A stretch of 64,000 bases of DNA from Kingdonia uniflora (GCA_014058105.1 JACGCM010001174.1:248001-312000); one strand, 5' to 3'; counted from the first letter of the stretch, positions 48,680-60,490 are shown. Translations and numbers: made by a program. Notes: generated by a model from the letters alone, not told the origin.

Positions 48680-49092
48680 TGTGAGGCTACCCTATTTTCT
48701 GCTTGAATAGACTTTGAGTCCGTTCGAACAGACATTGACATCGGGAAAAGTTATTTTTGAGTTTCTTTTGAAGCCTTTAGTTTGTCTCGATATTTGATTG
48801 ATTGCATTTGGCTCTCTCAAGTATATAAAGAAGAGTTACGTTTTTTAGAAGCCACCTTTGGAAAGATTTTTTTTTGTGAGAAACTCTTGAGAGAGAAACC
48901 TAAATTATTTGTAAATATTATAACCTTGGTCTTGGAATAAACACTCTTTTTCTCTCTCTCTTTGTGTGTGGAGTAAGGCAATTGCCTAGCCACCTTAAAT
49001 CTTAATTATTGGTTGTTGATTGGGTATTCTTTTAGCTTGTTCATAATTAATCGGATCGAATTGCTGGTCGGCTTCCGCGGCACAGCTCAACA
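48680..49092 (+). repeat. 5' LTR (413 bp)
   Basis: TGTGAGGCTACCC...CTCAACA. One palindrome-type site is at 48719 (CCGTTCGAACAGAC), with TATA at about 48818. It lacks about 80 bp of the palindrome array present in the 3' LTR. Confidence 0.82.
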
Positions 49093-49179
49093 ATTGGTAT
49101 TAGAGCGAGGTTATTTCCTCGGTGGTACACAAAATTAAGGTAACATCGACGTATCTCAATTTTAATTTGGCCTTTCGAT

Positions 49180-50090
49180 TCGGTGAGTATATGAAAATTA
49201 GGGGAACCATGGTAGAAGGAGATGAACCTAGTTCCTCGACCACTAAACTAAATACAATGGTAATGTTTAATAATGCAAATATATAAGTTGAGAAATTTAG
49301 CGACACCAATAACTTTGGCATGTGGCAACACGAGATTATTGATGCGCTAAGTTAACAAGAATTAGATGAGGTGTTGAAGGACAAACTGGAGGATATTGAG
49401 GAGAGTGTTTGGAAGAAGATGAATAAGAGGGATTATTATCAAATCTGCTCATATTTTGTGCAAGATATAAAATACATTGTAATGAACGAAACCTCGACAA
49501 AGGAAATTTGGAGGATTATAAAGGAGAAGTATTTAGTAAAAAGTATCCAAAATTAACTCTATTTGAAGATGAAGCTTTACCGCTTCACAATGAGACAAAA
49601 GATTTCTATGTCGGAGCACTTGAATGATTTTACCAAGTTATTAGCCGACTTGGCAAACCTAGAGGAGATTGTTGGCGATAAAGATAAAACACTTTTGTTC
49701 TTGAATTCACTTCTCGAAGAGTTTGAACATCTTGTTACTACGATAACGTATGCGAAAAGTTCATTGCAATATTCGGATGTAACTATGGCGGTGGTGAACC
49801 ATGAGTACCGAAGGAAGGAAAATAGTGAGTCTGATAAGTTGATATCTGAGGCATTGACAGTTAGTGAAAGGTCTTCAGACAAAAGGAAGTCAGATGGTAA
49901 TAACTCTCGATCAAAATCGGGAGGTCGAGGCGAAAATCGAAATAACTTGGGAAAATACCAATATGCATATTGTAAAGAGATGGGTCATTGGAAAAATAAA
50001 TCTCCCGTGCTTCTTAAGAAGAAGAAAGGTAGGAAATCGAGCTCTTCGGTAAATGTGGCTCAAGACACGGCAAATCGAGGTAATGATTCT
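49180..50090 (+). pseudogene. gag: Gag of the Tork-like copia element
   Basis: Pieces: VEKFSDTNNFGMWQHEIIDA, then VWKKMNKRDYYQICSYFVQD and STKEIWRIIKEKYLVKS, a stop, and from 49563 an open frame with LYRFTMRQKISMSEHLNDFT and KLLADLANLEEIVGDKDK (UBN2 capsid domain). A decayed zinc knuckle YCKEMGHWKNKSP has lost the first and last Cys. The 324-codon open frame runs on into the protease. Confidence 0.85.
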
Positions 50091-51500
50091 TACTTCTCTT
50101 TGACTATATCATCCAGTACATATGTTGTTGATTCAAAAGAGTGGATCTTGGATTCAGGTACTACTTATCATATTTGTCCCGAAAGGGGTTGTTTTTCTAG
50201 TTTAAAAATGTTAGAAGGTGGGGCGGTGTTGATGGGAAATGATGATTTTTGTCACATTATGAGGATATGTACCATTCGTTTAAAGTTGTACAATGGGTTA
50301 GTTAAAGAGATTAAGGAGGTTTCGTATATTCTGACGATAAAGAAGAACATTATCTCAACGGGTTTAGTTAAAGTGAAAGGCTACACGGTTGTGTCTGAGA
50401 ATGGGGTAAAGAAGGTTCTTAAGGGAGCTATGGTTGTGTTGAAGGGCCAAAGAAGAAGTAACAACTTGTACTACTTAGATGGTACGAATGTTCTTGGTGA
50501 GGTTGCTACTACGGGAAGTGAGGATATCACTTCCTGAGATACCACTCGACTATGGCATATGCGCTTGCTACATGCGAGGGAAAAGTCCTTGAGAGTTTTC
50601 ATGAACCAAAGGCTATTGAAAGGTACTAGGGTGCGCAAATTAAACTTCTGTGAATATTGTATTCTGGGCAAGCAGACACGGGTAAAGTTTGGTACTGCTA
50701 TTCATCGTACTCGTGGAACCCATGACTATGTTCACTCAGATGTTTAGGGACCCACTAGGAATGCATCATTTGGGGGTAAACATTACTTTGTATATTTTGT
50801 GGATGACTTTTCTAAGCGTGAATGGGTATATTCCATGAGGAGGAATGATGAAGTACTAGAAATTTTGATGAGGTGGAAGAAATTGATAGAGACTCAAACT
50901 GGCAGAAAGATCAAGTTATACCGTTCGGATAATGGTGGGGAGTACACTAGTAATCCATTCTTGTAAGTTTGTCAAGATGAGGGGATCGTTCGACATTTCA
51001 CCGTTAGAGAGACACTGTAATAAAATGGGGTAGTGGAGCGCATGAATCGTACTTTGCTTGAGAAGGTGCGATGTATGTTGTTCAATTCTAGGTTAGGCAA
51101 AACATTTTAAGCTGATGTTTTAACATATGCATGCTTCATTAATAGGTTGCCTTCAGCAACAATTGAGGGTAAAATACCAATTGAAGCTTGGTCGGGAGAA
51201 CCTGCTACAGATTATGATACTCTTCATATTTTTAGGTGTCCGACATACTATTATGTTAAAGATGGTAAGTTGGATCCTCAAGCAAGGAAGGTCATTTTTT
51301 AGGGTAAGAAGAATGGTGTGAAAGGCTACAAGTTATGGGATACGAGAGACCAGAAGATCATTATGATCAAAGATGTCACTTTTGATGAGGTTTTTATGAT
51401 GAAGTCACATGTCTTTGAGCACATAAAGAAGACGACAAGTGAGGTTTTGCAGCGGGTGGAGATTGATACATCTTTACATAGTTTTTATTAAAGACGGGCC
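50091..51500 (+). pseudogene. Protease and integrase of the Tork-like copia element
   Basis: The protease has WILDSGTTYHICPERGCF (active-site DSG intact) and later LTIKKNIISTGLVKVKGYTV. GAG-pre-integrase reads LWHMRLLHAREKSLRVFMNQ with FCEYCILGKQTRVKF. The integrase core has HSDVXGP with the first Asp, LYRSDNGGEYTSNPF with the second and VVERMNRTLLEKVRCML with the Glu. Post-core blocks are YVKDGKLDPQARKVIF and FDEVFMMK. In-frame stops occur at 50746, 50964, 51017 and 51301. Confidence 0.87.
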
Positions 51501-51719
51501 AGAGAGTTCTATACTAAAGGGGGTGTCATCTCCGGTGTGACAGTAGGTGATGAGCCACTAGTTCATGTTTCAAATGATGATGACACAAACGAAGGTGGAG
51601 CATTTGGTAGTACGGATGAGGAGACTTCGGTGGTGGAGTTAATTGCAATGTCGGTCGTTGAAGAGAGTGCTCCTTCCACTTATAAGGGAGCTATTTACAA
51701 TTCCGAGGCTAAACATTAA

Positions 51720-53180
51720 GAGGGAACGATAAAAGAAGAAATATATTCTTTTTTCAAGAATGAAACTTGGGAACTTTTGAAGTTGCCTAATGAAAAGAAG
51801 GCAATCGGTTGTAAATGGGTATACATAAAGAAACAAGGATCTCTTGATGATGATATACGCTTCAAGGAAAAACTTGTAGCCAAAGGCTATGCTCAAAGGG
51901 AGGGGATTGATTACAATGAAGTTTTTTTTTGTGGTGAAACACTCTTCCATTCGTATCATTTTGGCCTTGGTAGCGCAATTTTATTTGGAGTTACAATAAC
52001 TCGATGTTAAGATGGTGTTCTTACATGGAAATTTGAAGGAAGAGGTCTATATGACTCAGCCAAGTGGGTTTACAGTTCCAGGAAAGGAAGATTATGTGTG
52101 CAAGCTAAATAGATCGTTGTACAGTATGAAGCAGTCTCCAAGATAATGGTACAAACAGTTTGATCAGTTTTTGGTTGGGCAGAAGTAAAAATAGAGTCAT
52201 TATGACCACTATGCCTACTTACGCAAGCTACGTGACGGGTTCTTCATTTACTTTCTTTTGTATGTGGATGATATGCTTATTGCGTGTAAGCACAAAAATG
52301 AGATTGACAAGTTGAAGAAGCAAATAGGTCAAGAATTTGAAATGAAGGATCTTAGTGAAGTGAAGAAGATTCTTGGTATGAAGATTCATTGAGATAAATA
52401 GAAGGGAATGGTGCGTCTCTCTTAGACGACGTACATGAGGAAGATACTTCAAAAATTTAGTATTGATGGGAACACAAAATCTGTAAGTACGCCCCTTACT
52501 CCTTATTTTAAGCTTAAGGCTTCTTTGTCTCCAAAAACTGATGAGGAACGTGATTATGTGACTTAAGTTCCTTAAACTAGTGATGTTGGTAGCTTGATGT
52601 ATGTTATGGTTTGTACTCGGCCAAATATTTCACAGGCGGTTGGTATGGTTAACGAATATATGCATGATTCAGGTAAAGATCATTGACGAGCTATGAAATA
52701 GATTCTATGGTATATCAAAGGTACTGAGGATATTGGTTTGGAATTTCGCAAGAAAAATTTAATTGATCATTTTTGTGTGGGTTATGTGGATTCTGACTAT
52801 ATGAGTAATTTGGATAAATGTCGGTCTACTATCGGGTATATTTTTGTATTGGGTGGAGGACCAGTTAGTTGAAAATTTATACTACAGTCAACGGTGGCCA
52901 TATCTTTTGCTAAAGCAGAGTATATGGTGATTATTGAGGCGATCAAAGAATCTATTTGGATGAAGGATCTTCAGCACGATTTGGCATTAAAATGGATTGT
53001 CTTGATTCTTTCTGTGATAGTCAGAGCGTTATCTTCTTGGACAAAGATCAAGTTCATCATCAACACACGAAGCATATTGATGTGCGTTATCACTTTGTCA
53101 GAGAAGTCCTGAAAGAAGGTGAGATTTTGTTAAGAAGATTCACACCGAAGATAACCCGACGGATATGTATATGAAAGTTG
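51720..53180 (+). pseudogene. Reverse transcriptase and RNase H of the Tork-like copia element
   Basis: [41 protein letters not shown], a frameshift at 51930 in a run of T, then GFFIYFLLYVDDMLIACKHK with the catalytic YVDD intact, and EFEMKDLSEVKKILGMKIH. RNase H: VDSDYMSNLDKCRSTIGYIF and STVAISFAKAEYMVIIEAIK. The final part is out of frame (SQSVIFLDKDQVHHQHTKHI). Several stops. Confidence 0.87.
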
Positions 53181-53416
53181 TTTCGGGAATTAAGTTTAAT
53201 CATTGTTTGGACTTGATTCAAATTCTTCATTTTGATTGATTCAATTTTGGTCATTCGGGGCGTTGGGTTGTTTGGGTTTCTTGGGACGCTTGTTTGCTTG
53301 GGTCCTTGGAGACATTTGGTGAGAGAGGGTTTTGTTTCGGGTCGTTTGGATGGTGGTTATGTTAGGCTCAGATTTTGGTTCGTTTCGTTATAAAAATCTT
53401 CACCGAGGTGGAGAAT

Positions 53417-53911
53417 TATGAGGCTGCCCTATTTTATATTTGAATAGACTTTGAGTCTGTTCGAACAGACCTTGTTTTGTTTGAACAGACTCAGAGTCTT
53501 AGATGACCCTGTTGTTCGAATACACTTTTGATGTTTGTTCGAATACACATTGTCTGTTCGAACAGACATCGAGAAAAGTCATTTTTGAGTTTTGTTAGAA
53601 GCCTTTGGTTTACCTCGAGATTTGAGTGATTGTATTTGGCTCTCCCAAGTATATAAGGGAGAGTTAGGTTTTTTAGAAGCCACCTTTGATAAAATCTTTT
53701 GTGGAAGGAACTCTTGAAAGAGAAACCTAAATTGTTTGTAAAGATTGTAATCTTGGTCTTGGAATAAACTCTCTCTCTATTTGTGTGTGGAGTAAGGCAA
53801 TTGCCTAACCACCTTAAATTATTGTTATTGGTTGTTGATTGGGTATTCTTTTAGCTTGTTCATAATTAATCGAATCAAATCGGTGGCTGGCTTTCGCGAC
53901 GCGGATGAACA
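53417..53911 (+). repeat. 3' LTR (495 bp) with TTCGAA palindrome array
   Basis: Perfect 16-bp palindromes GTCTGTTCGAACAGAC lie at 53455-53470 and 53552-53567, with diverged copies at 53475-53490, 53510 and 53535. CCTCGAGATTTGAG at 53613 and AAGTATATAAGGGAGAGTTA at 53647 follow. Confidence 0.85.
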
Positions 53912-54180
53912 TATGTTTTCTGGAAGTTGTGCTCCCTATAGTCCTCTATGGAAGTGGATTCTCACTGTGAAAGACATTCAAAAGATCATTGCAACTGGGA
54001 GGAGTTAAAAATCTGCCACGTCTTCAGAAACCAATAGACGTGACTTTCTTTGTACTTTCTCTGTAATTTTTGGTGAAATTATACTTTCCCTTAGCTCCTA
54101 TCTGTTCAGCCGTGTGTATAAGTATAGTAGATGTAGATATATGCATTTCTTATTTTCAATAAAGATGGTCCATCGGTTCA
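53912..54180 (+). other. 3' end of a transcribed gene, possibly split by the copia element
   Basis: A frame reading YSPLWKWILTVKDIQKIIAT and ending in TAA at 54008 is followed by a 3'UTR-like stretch with TTCAATAAAGA (polyadenylation-like) at 54160. The protein is not recognised. Confidence 0.35.
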
Positions 54181-54530
54181 TGCATTAGTCATTGGCGTGT
54201 TAACCACATAACCTTAAGTCATCATTTGTTTTTTTAATGTAGAGGTGTCTTATGTATTTTCTTATTCAAACAACATCATTTTGTACCTAATAAGTTGTGC
54301 CCGTTTTATATAAGGATCCGCTTGATAAACCCAAATTGTTTGTTATAAAAAAAACGTTTCCACTGTTAAAACCTCTACTTGATATTGATAAACCCAATTT
54401 TTTTAACCAATTGTTAAAGCTTGTGAAGAAGTGAAAAATATTCTACTTTTTCTTCTTGTTTTGTTTTAGGGGATTTGTTACAAAATACTAGTACCAGTTT
54501 GGTTGGCGTATCAAACTTGCTTGTGGACCG
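54181..54530. other. Intergenic, upstream of the DUF1644 gene
   Basis: AT-rich. Possible promoter region. No repeat or ORF recognised. Confidence 0.4.
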
Positions 54531-56076
54531 GGGCCTCAACATAGAGATACACATCATTTCCCAAGACTTCTCCCCCTGACAGAATCAATGCCACGACTCT
54601 CTCTCTCTCTAACTATCAACAATCAAACAACTACAACTCAATCGTCAACTCTCGAATTCAAGGTTTGATCTCTTAACCCTTACTTCAATTCGATTTGATT
54701 GTCCCTTTTCATGTGTTTAGATGTTGCTATGTTTGCCCACTTTTTATTGATATCTCCAATCAGTTTTGACTTTGAATTTGAGGTTTGTATGAAACCCTAG
54801 ATTCATCGATTATGGTCGATATAGTTATCATCAGTAAGATTGAATTGTATTGGTTTTCTAGAATTTCGATCGGTATGAAATGTTTAGTCTAATGTGTGTT
54901 GCAAAATTATCTATGTTTATGGAAGAGATTTGGGGTTTTGTTAGTCATTGGGTTTGGATTTTAAGTTATGAAATGGGGTCAAATTTGTTGATTAATTAGA
55001 TAATAGTTAGATTGGTTTGATGTAGAAATGGGATTAGTATACTGTAATATTTATTAGTACTGAAGTGTAGTTATGAAATGGGGTATTATCAATTTTAGTT
55101 CAGATAATAGTATGTAATAAGAAGATTTGGCTCGCGTTTTATTGGAGAAATGGGGTTGAAGAGCTTATTCTGTGTCGGATTATTATTACAGTTTGTATTG
55201 GGGACTAAATGCTTAGATAGACACTTCAAACAAAACTAATTACAATATTGGTAGTTGACGAGAGAGTAGAAGTAATGAAGTATTTTGCGTAGACACTTGA
55301 AAGGGGATGTGTAGTTGACGATATTTTGGCTATAGATAGTTCTTCCCACGACAGTTGTATATCTACGCTAGTCAGCATTCTCTCATTTTTCAGATGGCTG
55401 TGAAACTGTGGAGCAGTCTCTATAGCTTCTTTTTTCTCCTTATCGCTATTTCCTCACCTCCTCTCCGTTTCTCTTAGAAAACCACTAAAAAAACCAATAT
55501 CTCCCCGTTCCTTCTCAATTGACTGCAAGCTGAGAACTCTGGTCATTCCTCCACGCTGTCAGTGTAAAGTCATGGTAAGTTCTGTTTGTGACGGATGTGT
55601 CATCTTGTAGGAGTTTGTACTTAATTCTATGTTCATAACATAATCTTGCGATGTCTCTTTCTTTCCCAGGTTCACATAGGTTGAAAAACGTATATTCTGA
55701 ACTTACTCTTAAGCCTTTTACTGCTGCAGACTATATAATACGCTCATCCTGCCCCCTAAATATTTCCACGTGGTAGGAAATTAGTCAAAAAACATACAAG
55801 CATTATCTGCACTTTATACATTTTGGTAAACTTTGTTTTGAATAGGTTTACATTTTTTATATCACCCCTAAATAAGATTAAGTTATGGTTGTTCTTAAAA
55901 GAACTCTAATTTTGTACTAAACGTCTTAATTGCAGCGTGTTTAATGTTGCAGCCATGAGGTCGTGTGTCATGAGTTGAAGTTGACAAGGTAGAAGAGAAA
56001 GAGGCATGCGATGTTAGTGAGAATGTAAAGTGCGTCAACTTCTTGAAAAACAAACTTCTATTTATTTCAATCCATT
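54531..56076 (+). other. Probable 5'UTR exons and introns of the DUF1644 gene
   Basis: 54560-54660 looks like a first non-coding exon: CTCTCTCTCTCT followed by CAA-rich sequence, then a TTCAAG|GTTTGATCT donor. 55487-55574 looks like another, between TTTCTCTTAG and ATG|GTAAGTTC. The rest is intron-like, T-rich on the + strand. CT-rich leaders and 5'UTR introns are common in plant genes. Confidence 0.45.
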
Positions 56077-57334
56077 ATGGCGTCAAAAAACTATTTTGGA
56101 AAGGAGCCCCGTTGTCATTCATCAAATATGGAACATCTTCAGTTGACAACCAATTGGGAAGATGTGATATGTCCCATCTGTTTGGATTTCCCTCACAATG
56201 GGGTCCTTCTCCAATGCTCATCATATGATAAAGGATGTAGGCCATTCATGTGTGACACCGACCACACACATTCAAACTGTCTTGATCGTTTCAAAAGGGC
56301 ATATGGCATGCCTTCAGAAGTTAAGGATCCATCAACTGCAAATACTTCTACAGAAACCAACATGCCCTTGGATCTGAATGGAAGTGATTGTCCTACTTGC
56401 CCATTATGTAGAGGGGAGGTTACGGGTTGGGTTGCTCTTGATGAAGCTCGCACACATTTGAACAAAAAGAAGCGATGTTGTGAAGAGGAGCGATGTATAT
56501 ATATCGGCAACTATTTGGAGCTTAAGAATCATGCTATGCTTAAACATCCTCATGCTCGTCCATCAAAAATAGACCCTGCTCGCCAACTCGATTGGGATAA
56601 TTTTCAGCAGTCCTCTGAGATTATTGATGTTTTGAGCACTATTCATTCAGAAGTACCACATGGGGTAGTGTTGGGCGATTATATTATAGAGTATGGGGAA
56701 GATGAGGCCCAAGATGACTACGAGGATTTTCCCGGGGATGATGGTAACTGGTGGACATCGTGTATTTTGTATTTTGATAATTTTAGGGCATCTAGAAACC
56801 GGAGAAGGTCAAGAGTAAGTGAAACGAGAAGAGGTCAACGGCGCTCAAGTTACGAAGGTTCGAATTCAGATGAAGGCTCGGTGACATCTGTAGATATTGT
56901 GGAGTATAGAGTTGATGAAACTGATGACGAGTTCGTGAGTGTAAGCATTCCCTCCAGGGCAAGCTCAAGTCACCGCAGGTCAGTTAAACATTATTTTTTT
57001 ATTCTGCATCATTATTCGTCTAAGTACTCTAATACAATATCATAAACTCCAAATCAACATTGAGACAATTTCTGCCCTATAAGCCCCGTCTCCTGAGATA
57101 TGAAATCTGAATGGTGCGTCTCAGATCCTCTGTAGGTGAGACCTGAGATGGATATGCTGTCAAAGCACATGCCATGTTACTGTTTCTCTCTCAAACATAA
57201 AATTTTGTATTCTATATTGCTAATAATAATAGATCTTTTGTTCTCTCATCATTTTTCACAAATATGAGCCTAATGTAATTTTGTTTGTTTGTTACAGTTA
57301 CAGGAGACGTCGTTCCCGCTTCAATGATCATTAG
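56077..57334 (+). CDS. DUF1644 family zinc-binding protein, apparently intact
   Basis: The coding sequence runs 56077-56978, then an intron (GTCAGT...TTACAG) to 57297, and ends 57298-57334, giving about 312 residues. WEDVICPICLDFPHNGVLLQ near residue 27, DKGCRPFMCDTDHTHSNCLD near 50 and CPTCPLCRGEVTGW near 107 form the Cys/His signature of the plant DUF1644 family. CCEEERCIYIGNYLELKNHA with H-P-H near 130 is a C2H2-like finger. The C-terminus is acidic, then rich in Arg/Ser (YRRRRSRFNDH). In rice a member is stress-induced; the molecular role is unknown. ATG context ATTATGGCG favours this start. An unspliced read-through would add about 22 residues instead. Confidence 0.85.
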
Positions 57335-57655
57335 GTACTGAATCAAATTACAATTATATCTTATTTTGTTGCTATTAACATATTTGTTCCCATGTAGATT
57401 GTCAGCAACTTCGTTATAACTATCAAACTCTCAAGAATGAGTGTTTAAGTAACTAACTTAAGTTACATTTGCATCATTTCTTCTAATGTCATTTTTTGAT
57501 TTAACTTATTAATCACGCTTATGCTATCTATATCTCAAAAATCAGCTTCGTATTTTCTTGTAGTAGAAACTTGAATAACATTATATATCAACAAAGCCTC
57601 CATGTTTAGAACCCTTAATGTAGTGACTAAAGGACTTCTGTTTTCATATTAAAGA
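57335..57655. other. 3' region of the DUF1644 gene
   Basis: 3'UTR-like AT-rich sequence up to the Helitron-like end. No clear poly(A) signal is singled out. Confidence 0.4.
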
Positions 57656-57690
57656 CTAGTACTATCCGTGCCCGTGGCTCGCCACGGTGA
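57656..57690 (-). mobile_element. Helitron-like 3' terminus
   Basis: On the minus strand: a perfect 7-bp-stem hairpin CCGTGGC-GA-GCCACGG, then 12 nt, then CTAG followed by T. A GC-rich hairpin 10-12 nt before a CTRR end, with insertion next to T, is the Helitron 3' structure. The body would extend to the right. 57690-57850 has repeated GCGCCAAAGGCGCTAC and CCTTCGGCGCTA motifs. No Rep/helicase is found and the 5' end was not located. Confidence 0.55.
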
Positions 57691-58850
57691 ATTTGTCGAC
57701 GCGCCAAAGGCGCTACAAAATTGTCCAGAATGCACCTTCGGCGCTACCCATTACCCAGTCACGGCAAGAACGTCAACATGCCTTCGGCGCTATCTATATT
57801 GCAGAGCACGTGCCTTTGGCACTACAACGATACAAAGGTAGGGTTCGAGAATTCGCTCCATGCGCCTTACATTTATAGACGTTTCACTCTACGTCTTACC
57901 ACCCAACATGCACTCTCGAAATACCCTTGCCTCTTGCACTGATAAGATGTAATGTTGGTTAAACACTACATGCTTGTCCTTATAAGCAGTCAAATCAACT
58001 TAACGCCACCAGTTTCAAGTTTCATCCAGTAGACTATAAATAATTGAAAAAAAATTATTTATTCTCATTGACATTTAATTTTCACATCCAACATATAATC
58101 CCAAGAAAAGATGTTGCTCACAACTAACTTGTTACATCAAAGGAAAACGGTGCACACTTTTTTAGGGCAAGGTCATCTAACAAAGAAAGAAGCATGTGCC
58201 TTTGATATTTAACTTTGTATAGGCCCTTTATAATACACTCCTCAGTAACAGCTTCTTAGCCCCCGCAAAACTTAAGAACTGGAGAGATACTCCAAAGCAA
58301 AAACATCAAAGCATCTGCAAAAAGAATTGAAATAGTCAGATGTCACATAATAGTCATGGCGAGAAAAAAAAATACAACTATATACTTGATACACAGAAAG
58401 AAAATTAACCCAACATCTGAAGATTTTATTTGCTTCTTAATTGGCCGTGAAGATTTCCTCCCTTCAACCTACTCAAATGCATTCACAAATATATACACCA
58501 CAACATCTGAATATGACAAAGAACTCTAATACCACAAACTGCAGTAATCAATACATAGAAAAAATGAGAGAGATTCGAGATAAATATCCCGAAGTCTAGG
58601 CATACCAATATCACACTATCATCCAAGCTGGAATCACAGTGAGAGAGACTAAAAGAGAGAAATGGGTATTACTAAAACCATTGATAAACTCCCAAATACA
58701 TTTCACCCAATCAAAATACAATTAAGTGATCAAACAGAGACAAAATTTAGAAAACCTCTAGGGGTTGGATAACTTCAATTGACCAGTACCATCATTACTC
58801 TAACCTTAGCTATGAAAATGCAAATGTTTAAGAAAAAAAAAGAACACTAT
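57691..58850. other. Possible Helitron interior
   Basis: 57691-57870 holds the short GGCGCTAC-type repeats. The rest is A-rich with no recognised gene. Confidence 0.35.
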
Positions 58851-59115
58851 ATACAATGTCTTCTTCAATCAGTTTTCTCGGTCAGGATTGCAACAAGTTT
58901 GTAAGGTGATGTCGTAAGGCGCTGAAGCTGAAACACCATAACATTACTGTAACCTTACCCAGTTCGCTTATATACAACGCCTTCTTCAATAAGTTGTTTC
59001 AATCTTATGTTGGTTGCTTTCAATCTGGTCAATATTGTAGCAAGTAGTTTTGGTGTGACTATTTAATGCCTTCTTCAATCAGAGTGCAAACAATGCCTTC
59101 TTCAATAAGTTTCAG
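58851..59115. repeat. Dispersed 21-bp motif, four copies
   Basis: (A)ATGCCTTCTTCAAT(A/C)AGTTT and variants at about 58855, 58976, 59068 and 59092. Spacing is irregular. Confidence 0.7.
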
Positions 59116-59734
59116 CAAGATCAAAAACTCTAAGTACACTACCCGTGTCTAACCTAGAAATCAAAACCCTTGGTGATCGTGAAACACAATACTTGAGTGA
59201 GAGCAAGATAGAGAAGTACCTCTAGAGAGAGACCCTGCTTCACAGATGGATAGATGCGAGAGACGGCTTCAAGAAAGAGAGAGACGTGATGAGAAAGAAA
59301 GTCGGGATGAAAGGGTTGTTTATTTGTTAAAACTAAACTACCCGTAAGTATGTGTAGTCAAAAGTACCCGTAAGTTTGCTTAGTCCTACCAAGAGTTAAA
59401 TACATCTCGGTCGTCCATCTCGCTCTTTTACCCAATCTCTACAAAATAACATTAAATCCCACCTCTCTTTGTCTTAAGACAAGGACAATCTTGTCTATAT
59501 GAAAACACCGTTCTTGGATAATATTAAAGATGTTGGACCCCTTACAGACAATACTTACTTTCCCACTACTGCTACTCATGTAGGAACAAGAATCATAATT
59601 TTAAATAATCTAAATATCAACTTGAATTCTACTCATTCCGAATTAGTCTTAGCTCAGACTAAGTTGACTGACGGAGTAGTCTTCGATGGTCTTACTTGCG
59701 TTGTAGGTGTAACATGTGTGAGACTAGTGCAGTA
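59116..59734. other. Unassigned AT-rich sequence
   Basis: 59210-59300 is rich in GAGAGAGA. The 78-codon frame at 59499 is not recognised. Confidence 0.35.
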
Positions 59735-60095
59735 GTTCTTAAGAATAGGCGATACGAAAGGATTGAATGGTAAAATTTTTGGCATGCAACTATCGTCTAC
59801 TATAAAGTGACCTAGCAACAGACAAGCCAAGTAGGCAAACTTGGAAGCTCAAGAAATAGGTGATGAATTCTTGCATCAATCTTTCTATTGTCTGCAGAGA
59901 TGATAAGCACCTCCCCAATTTCTTATTCTTTCCAAAAGCTACCCATTCTGTTATGGTATGGAGTAGGCTAGTTGAAACTGTCATGGCTATGGCTTGGTAT
60001 GCAATTTAACTGTTGGGGCAACCCAAGGTGCACCTTGTTTAATATTATTAACACAAAAGTCCTTTAGCAAAGGAGGGAAGAAAGGGTTGAAAGCA
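59735..60095. repeat. Diverged direct duplication, copy 1
   Basis: Shares with copy 2 (61960-62345) the ordered blocks GGATTGAAT, GCAACTAT, CAGACA.., AAATAGGTGATG, CTTTCTAT, GGCTAGTTGA, ACACAAAAGTCCTTTAGCAA and GGAGGGAAGAAAG.GTTGA. Perhaps two thirds of positions match. Confidence 0.55.
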
Positions 60096-60490
60096 ACCGC
60101 GCAGTTGAAAACAAAAGCACTACACCGAAAAGCCAGATCCAACATGAGGCCCAAAAGTCTGATTCGATATTAAACGTTAGAAAGCAAACACTTTCATAAA
60201 TGATCTGAAAGATCCGAAGATCATGCTACTCAACCAAAAACAACTTAGATGCTATAAACTGTCAATCTGAATAACATATGCTAACAAAGCCCGGTCCTTC
60301 ACATGCAAAATAGATTCTACCCAACTTGACATAATCGGCTCCAATGCAATCAACTAGAAAACACAAGCATAGATGCGACCACCAGCCATATGCCAAAACG
60401 GGTGTGATACTCCACAAATGCAAAAATACTCCACAAATGCGAACTGCCAAATTCAAAATATATGCAAACTAATCACCAAAGTTTAACAAT
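60096..60490. other. Unassigned sequence between duplication copy 1 and the 28-bp minisatellite
   Basis: No gene recognised. Confidence 0.35.

Larger units (their letters stand above)
48680..53911 (+). mobile_element. Ty1/copia retrotransposon (Tork-like), inactive, 5.2 kb
   Basis: LTRs are at 48680-49092 and 53417-53911. The primer site TTGGTATTAGAGCG at 49094 resembles the initiator-Met tRNA complement. The coding order gag, protease, integrase, RT, RNase H is that of Ty1/copia. Flanks CATTT and TATGT do not match, so the TSD is lost or the element is recombinant. LTR TTCGAA palindromes resemble those of the gypsy family. Confidence 0.85.
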
